DNA of 45,020 bases from Lysobacteraceae bacterium (GCA_030681035.1 JAUXUI010000054.1:1-45020); one strand, 5' to 3'. Shown: positions 26,554-34,677, counted from the first letter of the stretch. Notes: generated from the letters alone by a model not told the origin. Numbers and translations are program-made.

Positions 26554-26739
26554 ATGAACAACAACGTAAAGCACGATGCGGAACAACTGGTGCGCGATCT
26601 GTCCGAGCACGCCAGTTGGGATGATCTGATGTACGAAATCTATGTGCGGCAACAGATCGAGAGAGGTTTGCAGGCGGCCGATGCGGGCCGCGTGGTGTCG
26701 CACGAGGAAGTCAAGCGGCGATTTGCGCTCAGGCCGTGA
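26554..26739 (+). CDS. Antitoxin of a RelE/ParE-type module
   Basis: This 61-residue protein (MNNNVKHDAEQLVRDLSEHA, ending EEVKRRFALRP) has the helical toxin-binding C-terminus with the typical VSHEEVKRRF ending of small antitoxins paired with RelE/ParE toxins. The part DDLMYEIYVRQQIERGLQAADAG is characteristic of one Pfam-type group of such antitoxins. It lacks an obvious DNA-binding fold. AGGAACC precedes the ATG at 26554. The stop overlaps the toxin start by four bases. Confidence 0.8.
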   Translation: MNNNVKHDAEQLVRDLSEHASWDDLMYEIYVRQQIERGLQAADAGRVVSHEEVKRRFALRP

Positions 26740-27044
26740 GGCTGGTTTGGTCCGAGCCGGCGGTCGCCGCGTTAGCCGCCATTCGCGACTACATCGGCCG
26801 CGACAATCCGTTTTACGCCGGCGTGTTCGTCGAGCGCCTGATTCTCACGGCAGAGTCGTTGCGCGAGTTGCCCGCGCGCGGGCGCATGGTGCCGGAATCG
26901 ACACGCGAGGATGTGCGTGAACTGTTGTTCCAGCGTTATCGCATCATCTACCGTTTGCGCACCGACGGGGTGGAAATCCTCGCCATTGTGCATGGCGCGC
27001 GTGACCTGACCAATGTCCCGCGTCCGCCGTGGGATGCGGGCTGA
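26736..27044 (+). CDS. RelE/ParE family toxin
   Basis: The 102-residue protein starts at a GTG in a GTGA overlap with the antitoxin. It has the ParE/RelE fold signatures: RLVWSEPAVAALAAIRDYIG with D-N-P-x-x-A, LRELPARGRMVPE, RELLFQRYRIIYRLRTDGVE, and the final strand ILAIVHGARDL. Such toxins act either on gyrase (ParE) or as ribosome-dependent RNases (RelE), and sequence alone does not decide here. Both genes appear intact. Confidence 0.87.
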   Translation: MRLVWSEPAVAALAAIRDYIGRDNPFYAGVFVERLILTAESLRELPARGRMVPESTREDVRELLFQRYRIIYRLRTDGVEILAIVHGARDLTNVPRPPWDAG

Positions 27045-27129
27045 GGTGCTTGCGAAGAGTACTTGGCGACCATCGCGAATCAAGGGTCGCATGCCACAAG
27101 CAAGCAGAGGCACCCGGCATGGCGGTGCA

Positions 27130-27200
27130 GTCGCGCACAGGGTGCGCTCCCACAACGAAGCGATGATCTACGCCTGTAGGAGCTCACCCTGTGGGCGACC
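27130..27200. repeat. REP/BIME element, imperfect copy
   Basis: The arm at 27130-27154 (GTCGCGCACAGGGTGCGCTC..) and the arm at 27175-27200 (TGTAGGAGCTCACC..GGGCGACC) are inverted copies with about three mismatches. It is the same family as the perfect element at 16941-17012. It lies between the toxin gene and the convergent phosphofructokinase gene. Confidence 0.8.
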
Positions 27201-27298
27201 GTAATTTTCCAGCCGGAGCGCACGCTGGTCGAGCGAAGCGAAGGCTCGCCTGAAGCCCGCCCAGAGCTAATCTCGGGCAGGCTCTGCGATCGACGCGG

Positions 27299-28558
27299 TT
27301 ACTTCAGCGCATACGGCGGCAGCTTCTTGGCCACCGCCACGTTTTTCAGCCGCACGTAGACCGGCAATCCGTCCTTGCCGTATGGCGGCGGCGCTTCGCC
27401 GGCGATCAACGGTTGCAGGTAGCGACGGCAGGCGGCAGTGATGCCAAAGCCGTCCTTGCGGATGAAGCTCTTGGGCATGGTTTTTTCGTGGTTGGCGACC
27501 TTGTCCAGCGGCGCGGCTTCGATCTTCCAGCGATACGGTGCATCGTTGCTGCGCACAATCACCGGCATCACCGCGTTGCGCCCGGCCAGCGCGTATTCCA
27601 CCGCCGCCTTGCCCACCGCCAGCGCCTGCGCGTAATCGGTGGCCGAGGCCAGGTGCCGCGCCGAGCGTTGCAGGTAATCGGGCACGGCCCAATGCACTTT
27701 CATGCCGAGCTTGTCTTTCACGGTGGCGGCCAGCGCCGGGCCGACGCCGCCAAGCTGGCTGTGGCCGAAGGCATCCTTGCCGCCGGCTTCGGCGACGAAA
27801 CGGCCGCTGCCATCGCGCAGCCCTTCGGACACCACCACCACGCAATAGCCGACCTTGGCCACGACCGCTTTCACCTGCGCCAGGAAGCGTGCCTCGTCGT
27901 ACGCCACTTCCGGGAACAGAATGATGTGCGGCGGCGCGTTGGTGCTGCCATCACCGGCCAGGCCACCGGCAGCGGCCAGCCAGCCGGCATGGCGGCCCAT
28001 CACTTCGTAGACGAATACCTTGGTCGAGGTTTCCGCCATGGCCGCGACATCGAGGCTGGCTTCCAGCACCGAAACCGCAGTGTATTTTGCTGCCGACCCA
28101 AAGCCCGGGCAGCAGTCGGTCACCGCCAGATCGTTATCGACGGTCTTGGGCACGCCGACGCAGATCAACGGGTAGCCGAACTCCTTGGCAATACGCGACA
28201 CCTTGGCCGAGGTGTCGGCCGAATCGTTGCCGCCGTTGTAGAGAAAATAACGCACGTTGTGCGCGGCCAATACCTCGATCAAACGCTGGTAGTGCGCGTG
28301 ATCGGCGTCCACCGATTTGAGCTTGAAGCGGCACGAGCCGAACGCGCCGCCCGGGGTGTGCGCCAGTGCGCGGATCGCCGAAATCGGCTCCTTGCTGGTA
28401 TCGATCAGGTCTTCATTGAGTGCGCCGAGAATGCCATTGCGTGCTGCCAGCACCTTGACCTTGTGTGCGCGCGCGGTCTGGATTACTGCGCTGGCGCTGG
28501 CATTGATGACGGCGGTGACGCCGCCGGATTGGGCATACAGCAGGGTTTGCGCGCTCAT
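27299..28558 (-). CDS. pfp: Pyrophosphate-dependent 6-phosphofructokinase
   Basis: This enzyme phosphorylates fructose 6-phosphate reversibly with PPi instead of ATP. The 419-residue protein starts MSAQTLLYAQSGGVTAVINA. The donor-binding site reads YNGGNDSADTSAKVS: N111-D112 replaces the Gly-Asp of ATP enzymes. Lys138 in GVPKTVDNDLAVTD is the second marker of PPi specificity. The MGRHAGWLAAAGGLA motif binds fructose 6-phosphate. The ATG at 28558 is chosen over the earlier ORF start because homology begins there. It is divergent from adk, sharing a 134-base control region. Xanthomonads are known to use PPi-PFK in place of the ATP enzyme. Confidence 0.94.
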   Translation of the reverse strand: MSAQTLLYAQSGGVTAVINASASAVIQTARAHKVKVLAARNGILGALNEDLIDTSKEPISAIRALAHTPGGAFGSCRFKLKSVDADHAHYQRLIEVLAAHNVRYFLYNGGNDSADTSAKVSRIAKEFGYPLICVGVPKTVDNDLAVTDCCPGFGSAAKYTAVSVLEASLDVAAMAETSTKVFVYEVMGRHAGWLAAAGGLAGDGSTNAPPHIILFPEVAYDEARFLAQVKAVVAKVGYCVVVVSEGLRDGSGRFVAEAGGKDAFGHSQLGGVGPALAATVKDKLGMKVHWAVPDYLQRSARHLASATDYAQALAVGKAAVEYALAGRNAVMPVIVRSNDAPYRWKIEAAPLDKVANHEKTMPKSFIRKDGFGITAACRRYLQPLIAGEAPPPYGKDGLPVYVRLKNVAVAKKLPPYALK

Positions 28559-28692
28559 GGGGCACCTTTGTTTGACTTGATGGGGGGCTGCGGTTAGCGT
28601 TTCATACAATTTGCACGATATTTGTTCGCCAGTTTAGCGGTATCCGGCGGCAGAACGAATCCGTGCCACGGTTTGATCTAAGGAACTCGCGC

Positions 28693-29262
28693 ATGCGACT
28701 GGTACTTCTCGGCGCCCCCGGTTCGGGCAAGGGCACGCAGGCCACCCGGCTGCGCGATCATTTCAAGGTGCCGCACATTTCCACCGGCGACTTGCTGCGG
28801 GCGGCGGTTGCTGCCGGCACCCCGCTGGGTCTCAAGGCCAAGGCGGTGATGGACGCGGGCTGTCTGGTGTCCGATGACATTGTGCTGAGCATGCTCGAAG
28901 AGCGCCTGCACCACCCGGATGCCGACAATGGTTTCATCCTCGATGGCTACCCGCGCAATCTGGCGCAGGCCAGCGCACTCGATGCCTTGCTGGCGCGGCT
29001 GGAGCAGCCGATGGATGTGGCGGTGCAGATCGATGTCAACCCGGAATTGCTGGTCGAGCGTATCGCCGGGCGCGCCAAGCTGGAAGGCCGCGCCGACGAC
29101 AGTCCCGATGCGGTGCGCCATCGCTTGCATGTGTATGCCGATCAAACCGCGCCAGTGGTGGACTATTACCGCGAGCTTGGCCGCCTGCGCTGCGTTGACG
29201 GTGTCGGTTCGATGGACGAGGTTCTGGCGCGCATTCTCGCCGCCATCGCTGCCGCCAAGTGA
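28693..29262 (+). CDS. adk: Adenylate kinase, short-LID form
   Basis: Adk interconverts AMP + ATP with 2 ADP. The 189-residue protein has the P-loop LLGAPGSGKGTQ, the AMP-binding ISTGDLLRAAV, and FILDGYPRNLAQA. The LID region is the short form, GRAKLEGRADDSPDAVRHRL, without the four zinc ligands of long-LID enzymes. The ATG at 28693 has AAGGAA eleven bases upstream; the GTG at 28663 would add ten unlikely residues. Together with the PPi enzymes nearby it belongs to nucleotide/phosphate energy balance, though this linkage is only positional. Confidence 0.96.
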   Translation: MRLVLLGAPGSGKGTQATRLRDHFKVPHISTGDLLRAAVAAGTPLGLKAKAVMDAGCLVSDDIVLSMLEERLHHPDADNGFILDGYPRNLAQASALDALLARLEQPMDVAVQIDVNPELLVERIAGRAKLEGRADDSPDAVRHRLHVYADQTAPVVDYYRELGRLRCVDGVGSMDEVLARILAAIAAAK

Positions 29263-29311
29263 GGGCCCGCAGGGGCACGTATGCACGGCGCGCGCGGTGC
29301 TTGCGCCCGCA

Positions 29312-29836
29312 ATGAACGCGCTGCTGTCCCGGCTGATTGCGATTTGCCGCTTGCGCCTCGGCCCGCAAGACATGGTCTATGCGCCGGCCACCGCCAAAGC
29401 CTTGGTCGTCACCGTGCTGATGCTGGAAGTGGTGTTGTCGCAGCTGCTGGATGTGCCCGACGGTTTGTTGTTGCCGCGCACCGTGTTGAGCGCGCTGATG
29501 CTGGTGGGGGCGCCGTGGTTGCTGCTGCATCTGCGCGCACGCTCGGGGCGCCTGGTGCAAACCCTGATCGCGCTGGCTGGCACCAGCCTGCTGTTTACTC
29601 TCGCACTGCTGCCGCTGTTGCTGATCAGTGCTGCCGGCAGCGTCGATCCGGCTGCGCCAGCGCCGTTGGTCAGTGCCGCCGTATTGTTGCTGGTGGTGTG
29701 GAAGTTGATGGTCAATGGCCACATCCTGCGTTTCGCGCTGGACTGGCCGCCACTCGCCGCCGCCTTGCTGGCGCTGGGCCTGTTTCTGGTCGAGCTGGGC
29801 CTGGATCAGTGGTTGCAAGGCAGTGTTGCCCCATAG
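29312..29836 (+). CDS. Membrane protein of unknown function
   Basis: This 174-residue protein (MNALLSRLIAICRLRLGPQD..) lies between adk and mpl on the same strand. It has about four to five hydrophobic segments (around 28-45, 55-72, 84-105, 118-136, 148-165). There is a cytoplasmic-looking basic N-terminus and a loop with positive residues (LLLHLRARSGRLVQ) between two helices. The overall layout recalls small Yip1-like inner membrane proteins, but I do not recognise a defined family. Its ATG at 29312 lies 49 bases after adk; a weak ribosome binding site makes the start uncertain. Confidence 0.7.
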   Translation: MNALLSRLIAICRLRLGPQDMVYAPATAKALVVTVLMLEVVLSQLLDVPDGLLLPRTVLSALMLVGAPWLLLHLRARSGRLVQTLIALAGTSLLFTLALLPLLLISAAGSVDPAAPAPLVSAAVLLLVVWKLMVNGHILRFALDWPPLAAALLALGLFLVELGLDQWLQGSVAP

Positions 29837-29864
29837 CGCACAAGCTGCGTTCTACAATGGGGTT

Positions 29865-31310
29865 ATGAAACTCCACATCCTCGGTATTTGCGGCACCTTC
29901 ATGGGCGGCGTCGCCGCGCTGGCGCGTGAACTTGGCCATGACGTCAGCGGCAGCGATGCCAATGTCTATCCGCCGATGTCCAGCCAGCTCGAAGCGCTTG
30001 GCATTGCGCTCACCCAGGGCTATGCGCCCGAAGACATTCCCGCCGATGCCGATGTGATCGTGGTCGGCAACGCGTTGTCGCGGGGCAATCCGAGCGTGGA
30101 AGCGGTGCTCAATGCTGGCCGTGCCTACACCTCCGGCGCGCAATGGTTGGCCGAAAACGTGCTGCCGGGGCGGCGTACGCTGGCGGTGGCCGGTACCCAC
30201 GGCAAAACCACCACCAGCAGCCTGCTTGCCTACATCCTCGAACGCGCTGGCCGCGATCCGGGCTTTCTGATCGGCGGAGTGCCGGAGAACTTCGGCGTGT
30301 CGGCGCGCATCGGCGGCGCTGGCGCGCCTCCCTCATCCGGCGCTGCGGGCCACCTTCCCCCGGAGGGGGAAGGAATCAAGCTTCGGCCGCTGGCCGCAAC
30401 GCATTGTGTGGGCCGCGAGTTCGTGGTGGAAGCCGACGAATACGACACCGCGTTTTTCGACAAGCGCTCCAAGTTTGTGCATTACCGGCCGTGGTTGGCG
30501 ATCCTCAGCAATCTGGAATACGACCACGCCGACATTTTCCCCGATGTGGCCGCGATCCAGCGCCAGTTCCATCATCTGCTGCGGATCGTGCCCGGCAACG
30601 GCCGGCTGATCGTCAATGCCGATGATGACAATCTGGCGCAGGTGCTGGCGATGGGCTGCTGGAGCCCGGTGGAAACGTTTGGCGAGCGCGCCGACGCCGA
30701 TTGGCGCGCGCAGCTCAACGCGCCCGATGGCTCAGTCTTCACCGTGCTGCACCGCGGTGAAGCCGTTGCCACGGCGCGTTGGTCGTTGCTTGGCCGGCAC
30801 AACGTGATGAACGCGCTGGCGGCGATTGCCGCCGCACACGCGGTGGGCGTGCCGGTGGCGGATGCCGTCGAAGCACTCGCCGGGTTTCGCAGCGTCAAGC
30901 GCCGGCTGCAAGTGATTGGCTGCACGCGCGACATCACCGTTTACGACGATTTTGCCCATCACCCCACCGCCATCGCCACCACCCTGGCCGGGCTGCGCGC
31001 CAATGTCGGCAGCGCCCGTATCGTGGTGGCGATGGAGCCGCGCAGCAACTCGATGCGCCTCGGCGTACACGCCGCGCAACTGGCGCCGTCGCTGGCGGAT
31101 GCCGATGCGGTGGTATTCCTGCATCGGCCGGGCTTGCCGTGGGATGCGCACGCGGTAATCGACGCCCTGCACGGCCGTGCCCGCAGCGCGCCCGATAGCG
31201 ATGCCCTGCTCGCCGAACTGCACACGCTTGCGCAGCCCGGCGACCACGTGGTGTTCATGTCCAACGGCGGCTTTGACGGCGCGCCGCAGCGGTTTTTCGA
31301 CAGCCTGTGA
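29865..31310 (+). CDS. mpl: UDP-MurNAc:L-Ala-gamma-D-Glu-meso-DAP ligase (Mpl)
   Basis: Mpl reattaches recycled murein tripeptide to UDP-N-acetylmuramate. The 481-residue protein starts MKLHILGICGTFMGGVAALA and has the Mur-ligase P-loop AVAGTHGKTTTSSLLAYILE (109-128), VVEADEYDTAFFDKRSKFVH, SNLEYDHADIFPD and a C-terminal domain with YDDFAHHPTAIATTL. Compared with E. coli Mpl about 30 residues are inserted at 151-183 between VSARIG and REFVVEADEYD. The insertion is encoded by a palindromic repeat (30327-30374) and keeps the frame. It falls where E. coli Mpl has only a short turn, so activity may survive. The gene may be cotranscribed with the membrane-protein gene 28 bases upstream. Confidence 0.95.
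   Translation: MKLHILGICGTFMGGVAALARELGHDVSGSDANVYPPMSSQLEALGIALTQGYAPEDIPADADVIVVGNALSRGNPSVEAVLNAGRAYTSGAQWLAENVLPGRRTLAVAGTHGKTTTSSLLAYILERAGRDPGFLIGGVPENFGVSARIGGAGAPPSSGAAGHLPPEGEGIKLRPLAATHCVGREFVVEADEYDTAFFDKRSKFVHYRPWLAILSNLEYDHADIFPDVAAIQRQFHHLLRIVPGNGRLIVNADDDNLAQVLAMGCWSPVETFGERADADWRAQLNAPDGSVFTVLHRGEAVATARWSLLGRHNVMNALAAIAAAHAVGVPVADAVEALAGFRSVKRRLQVIGCTRDITVYDDFAHHPTAIATTLAGLRANVGSARIVVAMEPRSNSMRLGVHAAQLAPSLADADAVVFLHRPGLPWDAHAVIDALHGRARSAPDSDALLAELHTLAQPGDHVVFMSNGGFDGAPQRFFDSL
30327..30374. repeat. REP-like palindrome inside the mpl coding sequence
   Basis: The stretch begins CCTCCCTCATCCGGC and contains a perfect 9-bp stem, CCTTCCCCC (30353-30361) with GGGGGAAGG (30365-30373), separated by GGA. 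It has the look of dispersed intergenic repeats and is related in style to the hairpin at 16701-16721. Here it encodes a Pro/Gly/Ser-rich peptide absent from other Mpl proteins. Confidence 0.7.
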
Positions 31311-31340
31311 GCGGGAGTGCAGCCCGATGAACGAGGTGGT

Positions 31341-31811
31341 TTACACGGCGTCCAGCGGCTTGTGCAGGATTCGAAAGCCGGTGCGCGCCTGATAGCCAAG
31401 GTGGTGATAGAAGCCGCGTGCGCTGTCATTTTCGGTACCAACTTGCAAAGCCACATGCACGCAGCCGTGGGCGATGAATGCGCGTTCGGCGGTGTCCAGC
31501 AACAGGCGGCCGGCACCGCTACCGCGTTGTTCGGGCGCAAGCCACAACTCGTCAATCTCGGCGCACAGACCGCCGAATTCGATGCTGAACACATACATTG
31601 CGATCAGGTACCCGCAGTTTTCATCGTCGCCCCGAGCGATCCAGATCGCACCATGCGCTGGCGCGCACAATAGCTGCACAAGCGTCGCTTCGACGCGCGT
31701 GGCGGCAAAACCTTCGATGCCCTCGAAGCGCCAGTAGCTTTCCACCATGGCAGCCACTGCCGTCGCATCGGCGGGAGTGGCGGAGCGGATGCTGATTGGA
31801 TCGGGCGGCAT
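31341..31811 (-). CDS. GNAT family N-acetyltransferase
   Basis: The 156-residue protein begins ISIRSATPADATAVAAMVES, the usual GNAT N-terminus. It has the beta-4/alpha-3 acetyl-CoA motif IDELWLAPEQRGSGAGRLLL (R/Q-x-x-G-x-G/A). Later, ALQVGTENDSARGFYHHLGY gives the A-x-x-F-Y-x-x-x-G-Y signature. The substrate cannot be told from sequence. It is convergent with mpl, with 30 bases between the stops, and stands alone. Confidence 0.88.
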   Translation of the reverse strand: MPPDPISIRSATPADATAVAAMVESYWRFEGIEGFAATRVEATLVQLLCAPAHGAIWIARGDDENCGYLIAMYVFSIEFGGLCAEIDELWLAPEQRGSGAGRLLLDTAERAFIAHGCVHVALQVGTENDSARGFYHHLGYQARTGFRILHKPLDAV

Positions 31812-31870
31812 GATCGACCTCGGCCGAAGATTGGTGGATCATTCAAGCACTTTCGGAGCAGGACAGCACC

Positions 31871-31966
31871 ATGCCCAACGACAGCATCCTCACCGTCGCC
31901 GTGGCCCAGATCGCGCCGGTCTGGCTTGATCGCGACGCCACCGTGCAGCGCTGTGCGTTTCGGTGA
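31871..31966 (+). pseudogene. 5' remnant of a nitrilase (carbon-nitrogen hydrolase) gene
   Basis: From the ATG at 31871, behind a good GGAG ribosome binding site, the first 27 codons (MPNDSILTVAVAQIAPVWLD, then RDATVQR) match the N-terminus of nitrilases, in which V-A-Q-I-A-P-V-x-L-D-R is characteristic. Four unrelated codons then lead to a stop at 31966. The remaining approximately 280 residues, including the Glu-Lys-Cys catalytic triad, are absent. The gene was deleted just after its start; about 140 bases further on the next gene begins. Confidence 0.7.
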
Positions 31967-32067
31967 TGCCGGCTGAAGGGCGCGGTGCGCAGCCGCAGTG
32001 CCCTCTATGGATCAAGGTTTTGGGCGAATTGTTTGAGGGGTGACCTCCGGCACATGCGGCTGTTGTT

Positions 32068-32087
32068 CTGGTGTTATACATTACCAG
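32068..32087. promoter_or_regulatory. Dyad upstream of the small Asn-Thr-repeat gene
   Basis: CTGGT (32068-32072) and ACCAG (32083-32087) form a dyad with a 10-base centre that contains TTATACAT, a possible -10 element (TATACA, 32075-32080). No good -35 is seen. It lies 24 bases before the ATG at 32111 and could be an operator over the promoter. Confidence 0.35.
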
Positions 32088-32110
32088 CACACCAACCCAC
32101 GGAGGCTCCC

Positions 32111-32332
32111 ATGAACACCAACACCAACACCAACACCAACAACACAAGCGCTAACGTCACCCACCTCATCGAGCGCCGCCAGAGCGAGCGTCAGGCGCAA
32201 TCCGGCAGCGACCGCCTGAGCGCACAGTACCGCGAGCGTGACTTCGGCATCGGCTACGGCGCCAGCAGCGGCTATGTCCGTAACCGCTCCTACACCAGTG
32301 CCAGCAACCGCCCGTTGTTCCGCGTTGCCTGA
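32111..32332 (+). CDS. Small hypothetical protein with Asn-Thr repeat and Gly/Ser/Tyr-rich C-terminus
   Basis: This 73-residue protein has a near-perfect ribosome binding site (GGAGG nine to ten bases before the ATG). It begins with a run of NT pairs encoded by tandem AACACC hexamers (four copies plus a variant). The middle is charged (HLIERRQSERQAQSGSDR). The C-terminal third (DFGIGYGASSGYV, then RNRSYTSASNRPLFRVA) is rich in Gly, Ser and Tyr. There is no signal peptide or membrane segment, and I do not recognise the family. The strong translation signal and its convergent position next to a peptide-exporter-like ABC transporter make it a candidate exported or modified peptide, but no modification enzyme is nearby. 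Confidence 0.6.
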   Translation: MNTNTNTNTNNTSANVTHLIERRQSERQAQSGSDRLSAQYRERDFGIGYGASSGYVRNRSYTSASNRPLFRVA

Positions 32333-32341
32333 TCGCAGCGG

Positions 32342-34186
32342 CTATTGATAACCGCGCGCCTGTAGCGCGAACAAATGCGCGTAGTGGCCGGCGCGTTCCA
32401 GCAGTTCAGCGTGGCTGCCGTGTTCGATGATGCGGCCATCCTGAATCACGATGATCTGGTCGGCCATGCGCACCGTCGAAAAACGGTGCGAGATCAGGAT
32501 CACGATGCGGTTGCGGCTCAACCCGCGAAAGTGTTCGAACACGTTGGCCTCGGCCTCGGCATCCATCGCGGCGGTCGGCTCATCGAGCACCAGAATGTCG
32601 GCCTGCGAGCGCATGAAGGCACGCGCCAGCGCGATTTTCTGCCACTGTCCGCCGGACAGTTCGCGGCCATCGCGAAACCACTTGCCGAGTTGGGTATCGA
32701 AGCCGGCCGGCAGCGCATCAATGAACGCACTGGCCATGCCCTTGTCGCTGGCTTCGCGCCAACGCGCGGTGTCCTCGAAGTGGTCAACATCGCCAGCGCC
32801 GATGTTCTCGCCCACACGCATCTGGTTGCGCGCGAAGTCCTGAAAGATCACGCCGATGCGGCGGCGCAAGGCGTCCTCGTCCCATGCGTCCAGATCGCGG
32901 CCATCGAGCACGATGCGGCCGGAGTCGGGTGCATACAGCCGCGTCAGCAGCTTGATCAGGGTGGTTTTGCCCGAACCGTTCTGGCCAACCAGCGCCAGCG
33001 ATTGTCCGGGGCGGATGTGCAGGTTGATGTCGTGCAGCGCCGGTGTTTCGGCGCCCGGATAGGTGAAGCTGACGTGCTCGAAGCGGATACCGTCGCTGGA
33101 GTCCGGGCCATGCACCGCGCTGCCGCCGCTGGCGCGTACCGGCGTTTCCAGATACTCGTACAGGGTGGACAGGTACAGGTTGTCCTCGTACATGCCGCCA
33201 ATTGACGACAGGATCGCCGACACCGCCGACTGCCCCTGCCGAAACAGCATCAAATACATGGTCATCTGGCCCAGGCTGATCCGCCCCAGCACCGTGCTCA
33301 CCGCGATCCACGCATAAGCAGCGTACAGCGCAAGCGTGCCGATCAGGCCAAGGCCGAGCCCCCAACTGTCACGGCGCAGCGTGAGCGCGCGATCAGCGCC
33401 ATACAGCCGATGAAAAATGCTGCGATAGCGCTCCAGCAACAGCGGGCCGAGCCCGAACAGCTTGACCTCTTTGGCATGGTCTTCGCGCGCGATCACGGTC
33501 TCCAGATACAACTGCATCCGGGTCTCGGGTGAGCGCCAGCGAAACAGCCGGAATGCATCGCCGGAAAACTTGGTTTCGGCGAAAAAGGCGGGCAGGCCGG
33601 CCAGCACCAGCACCACCATCGCCCAAGGCGAAAACTGCACCAGCAGCAGCGCATAGCTCACCAGCGAAATCAGGTTTTGCGCCAGCCCGAAGCTGCGGTT
33701 GACCAGCGACAACGGCCGGCTGGAGGCTTCACGCCGCGCTCGCGTCAGCTTGTCGTAGAACTCCGAGTCCTCGAATTGCGCCAGGTCGAGTGTCAGCGCC
33801 TTCTCCAGGATCATCTCGTTTACCCGCTGCCCGAGCTGCGCCCGCAACAGCGATTGGCAAAATCCGATGCCCCGCTGCGCACCGGCCATCGCCGCCACCA
33901 GGCCGCCTTCCAGCGCGACCAGCCACAATACCGGCGCCAGCGGCGCATCGCCGCCAGCGCGCACGGTTTGCGCCGCAGCCACCACCGCGTCCACGATCTG
34001 CGCGCCAACCCAGGCGATACCTGCCGGCAGCAATCCCGCAATCAAGGTCAGCAATCCCAATGCGAAGGTCAGCGCATGGCTGGTACTCCATACCAGTTGC
34101 AGCGCACGCGCACTGAAGCGGAACGCGGCAAGAATGCCGCGTGCGATGTCGCTGTCGTTGCCGGCAGTGGCGGCGTGTGGGTGCAT
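32342..34186 (-). CDS. ABC transporter, fused permease-ATPase (peptide-exporter-like)
   Basis: This 614-residue half-transporter has an N-terminal six-helix exporter domain (about 20-340; for example ALTFALGLLTLIAGLLPAGI and FSPWAMVVLVLAGLPAFF). An ATPase domain follows (about 375-605): Walker A LVGQNGSGKTTLIK, Q-loop GVIFQDFARNQM, ABC signature ELSGGQWQKIALARA, Walker B ILVLDEPTAAMD and the H-loop ISHRFSTV. The Q-loop text F-Q-D-F-x-R-x-Q and the following ENIGAGD resemble NisT/SpaT-type lantibiotic exporters more than MsbA. There is no N-terminal C39 peptidase. The ATG at 34186 is used because the upstream extension is unlike the family. It should act as a homodimer in the inner membrane. 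Confidence 0.9.
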   Translation of the reverse strand: MHPHAATAGNDSDIARGILAAFRFSARALQLVWSTSHALTFALGLLTLIAGLLPAGIAWVGAQIVDAVVAAAQTVRAGGDAPLAPVLWLVALEGGLVAAMAGAQRGIGFCQSLLRAQLGQRVNEMILEKALTLDLAQFEDSEFYDKLTRARREASSRPLSLVNRSFGLAQNLISLVSYALLLVQFSPWAMVVLVLAGLPAFFAETKFSGDAFRLFRWRSPETRMQLYLETVIAREDHAKEVKLFGLGPLLLERYRSIFHRLYGADRALTLRRDSWGLGLGLIGTLALYAAYAWIAVSTVLGRISLGQMTMYLMLFRQGQSAVSAILSSIGGMYEDNLYLSTLYEYLETPVRASGGSAVHGPDSSDGIRFEHVSFTYPGAETPALHDINLHIRPGQSLALVGQNGSGKTTLIKLLTRLYAPDSGRIVLDGRDLDAWDEDALRRRIGVIFQDFARNQMRVGENIGAGDVDHFEDTARWREASDKGMASAFIDALPAGFDTQLGKWFRDGRELSGGQWQKIALARAFMRSQADILVLDEPTAAMDAEAEANVFEHFRGLSRNRIVILISHRFSTVRMADQIIVIQDGRIIEHGSHAELLERAGHYAHLFALQARGYQ

Positions 34187-34254
34187 GGCAATAAACCGGT
34201 CGGCACGTTGTGGCGGAGCCACTCTATATGGGGCGCACGCCGCCGCGAAGCAAC

Positions 34255-34677
34255 TCAGGGCAGGATGTCGTCCCATGGATTGATCAGCGGTACCGGTAAC
34301 GCGCCAAAGTCACGGGTGTTGCGGCTTGCAAGTCGGCCCTGATTGATGATCGCGATAGCCGCGATCATTCCATCCGGGGCACTGAGCGCCCTGCCGGCTT
34401 GGTGTGCCGCGCCCATCAGGTCGCCGTAAATCAGCGCCGCCTGTTCGGTAAAGGCAAAAATCCTTCCGGCAAATCGACTGCGCCAGGCATCCAGTCCGCG
34501 CTGTAAAAGCAGCGAGCGCTCGTCGGGGCGAATCTTTGCGATGCCGAATGCGATCTCGGCGATAGTGACGGTTGGAATGGCCAGCGAGTCGTCATGTACC
34601 GCAAGCCAGTTCATGACGGCGGCGTCAGGTGCCTTGCGCAGGGTTTCCGAAATGACATTGGTATCGAGAAAGATCAA
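34255..34677 (-). CDS. vapC: VapC/FitB-type PIN-domain toxin
   Basis: The 140-residue protein is a PIN-domain ribonuclease. MIFLDTNVISETLRKAPD supplies Asp5, the conserved Glu lies in PTVTIAEIAFGIAKI, and further acidic residues lie in SAPDGMIAAIA and RNTRDFGAL, forming the Mg2+ site. The pattern ISETLRK..VxxWL is typical of the FitB/StbB-like subgroup. The start is a TTG overlapping the antitoxin stop (TTGA), which keeps toxin synthesis low and coupled. All four acidic residues are present, so the toxin looks active. Confidence 0.9.
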   Translation of the reverse strand: MIFLDTNVISETLRKAPDAAVMNWLAVHDDSLAIPTVTIAEIAFGIAKIRPDERSLLLQRGLDAWRSRFAGRIFAFTEQAALIYGDLMGAAHQAGRALSAPDGMIAAIAIINQGRLASRNTRDFGALPVPLINPWDDILP

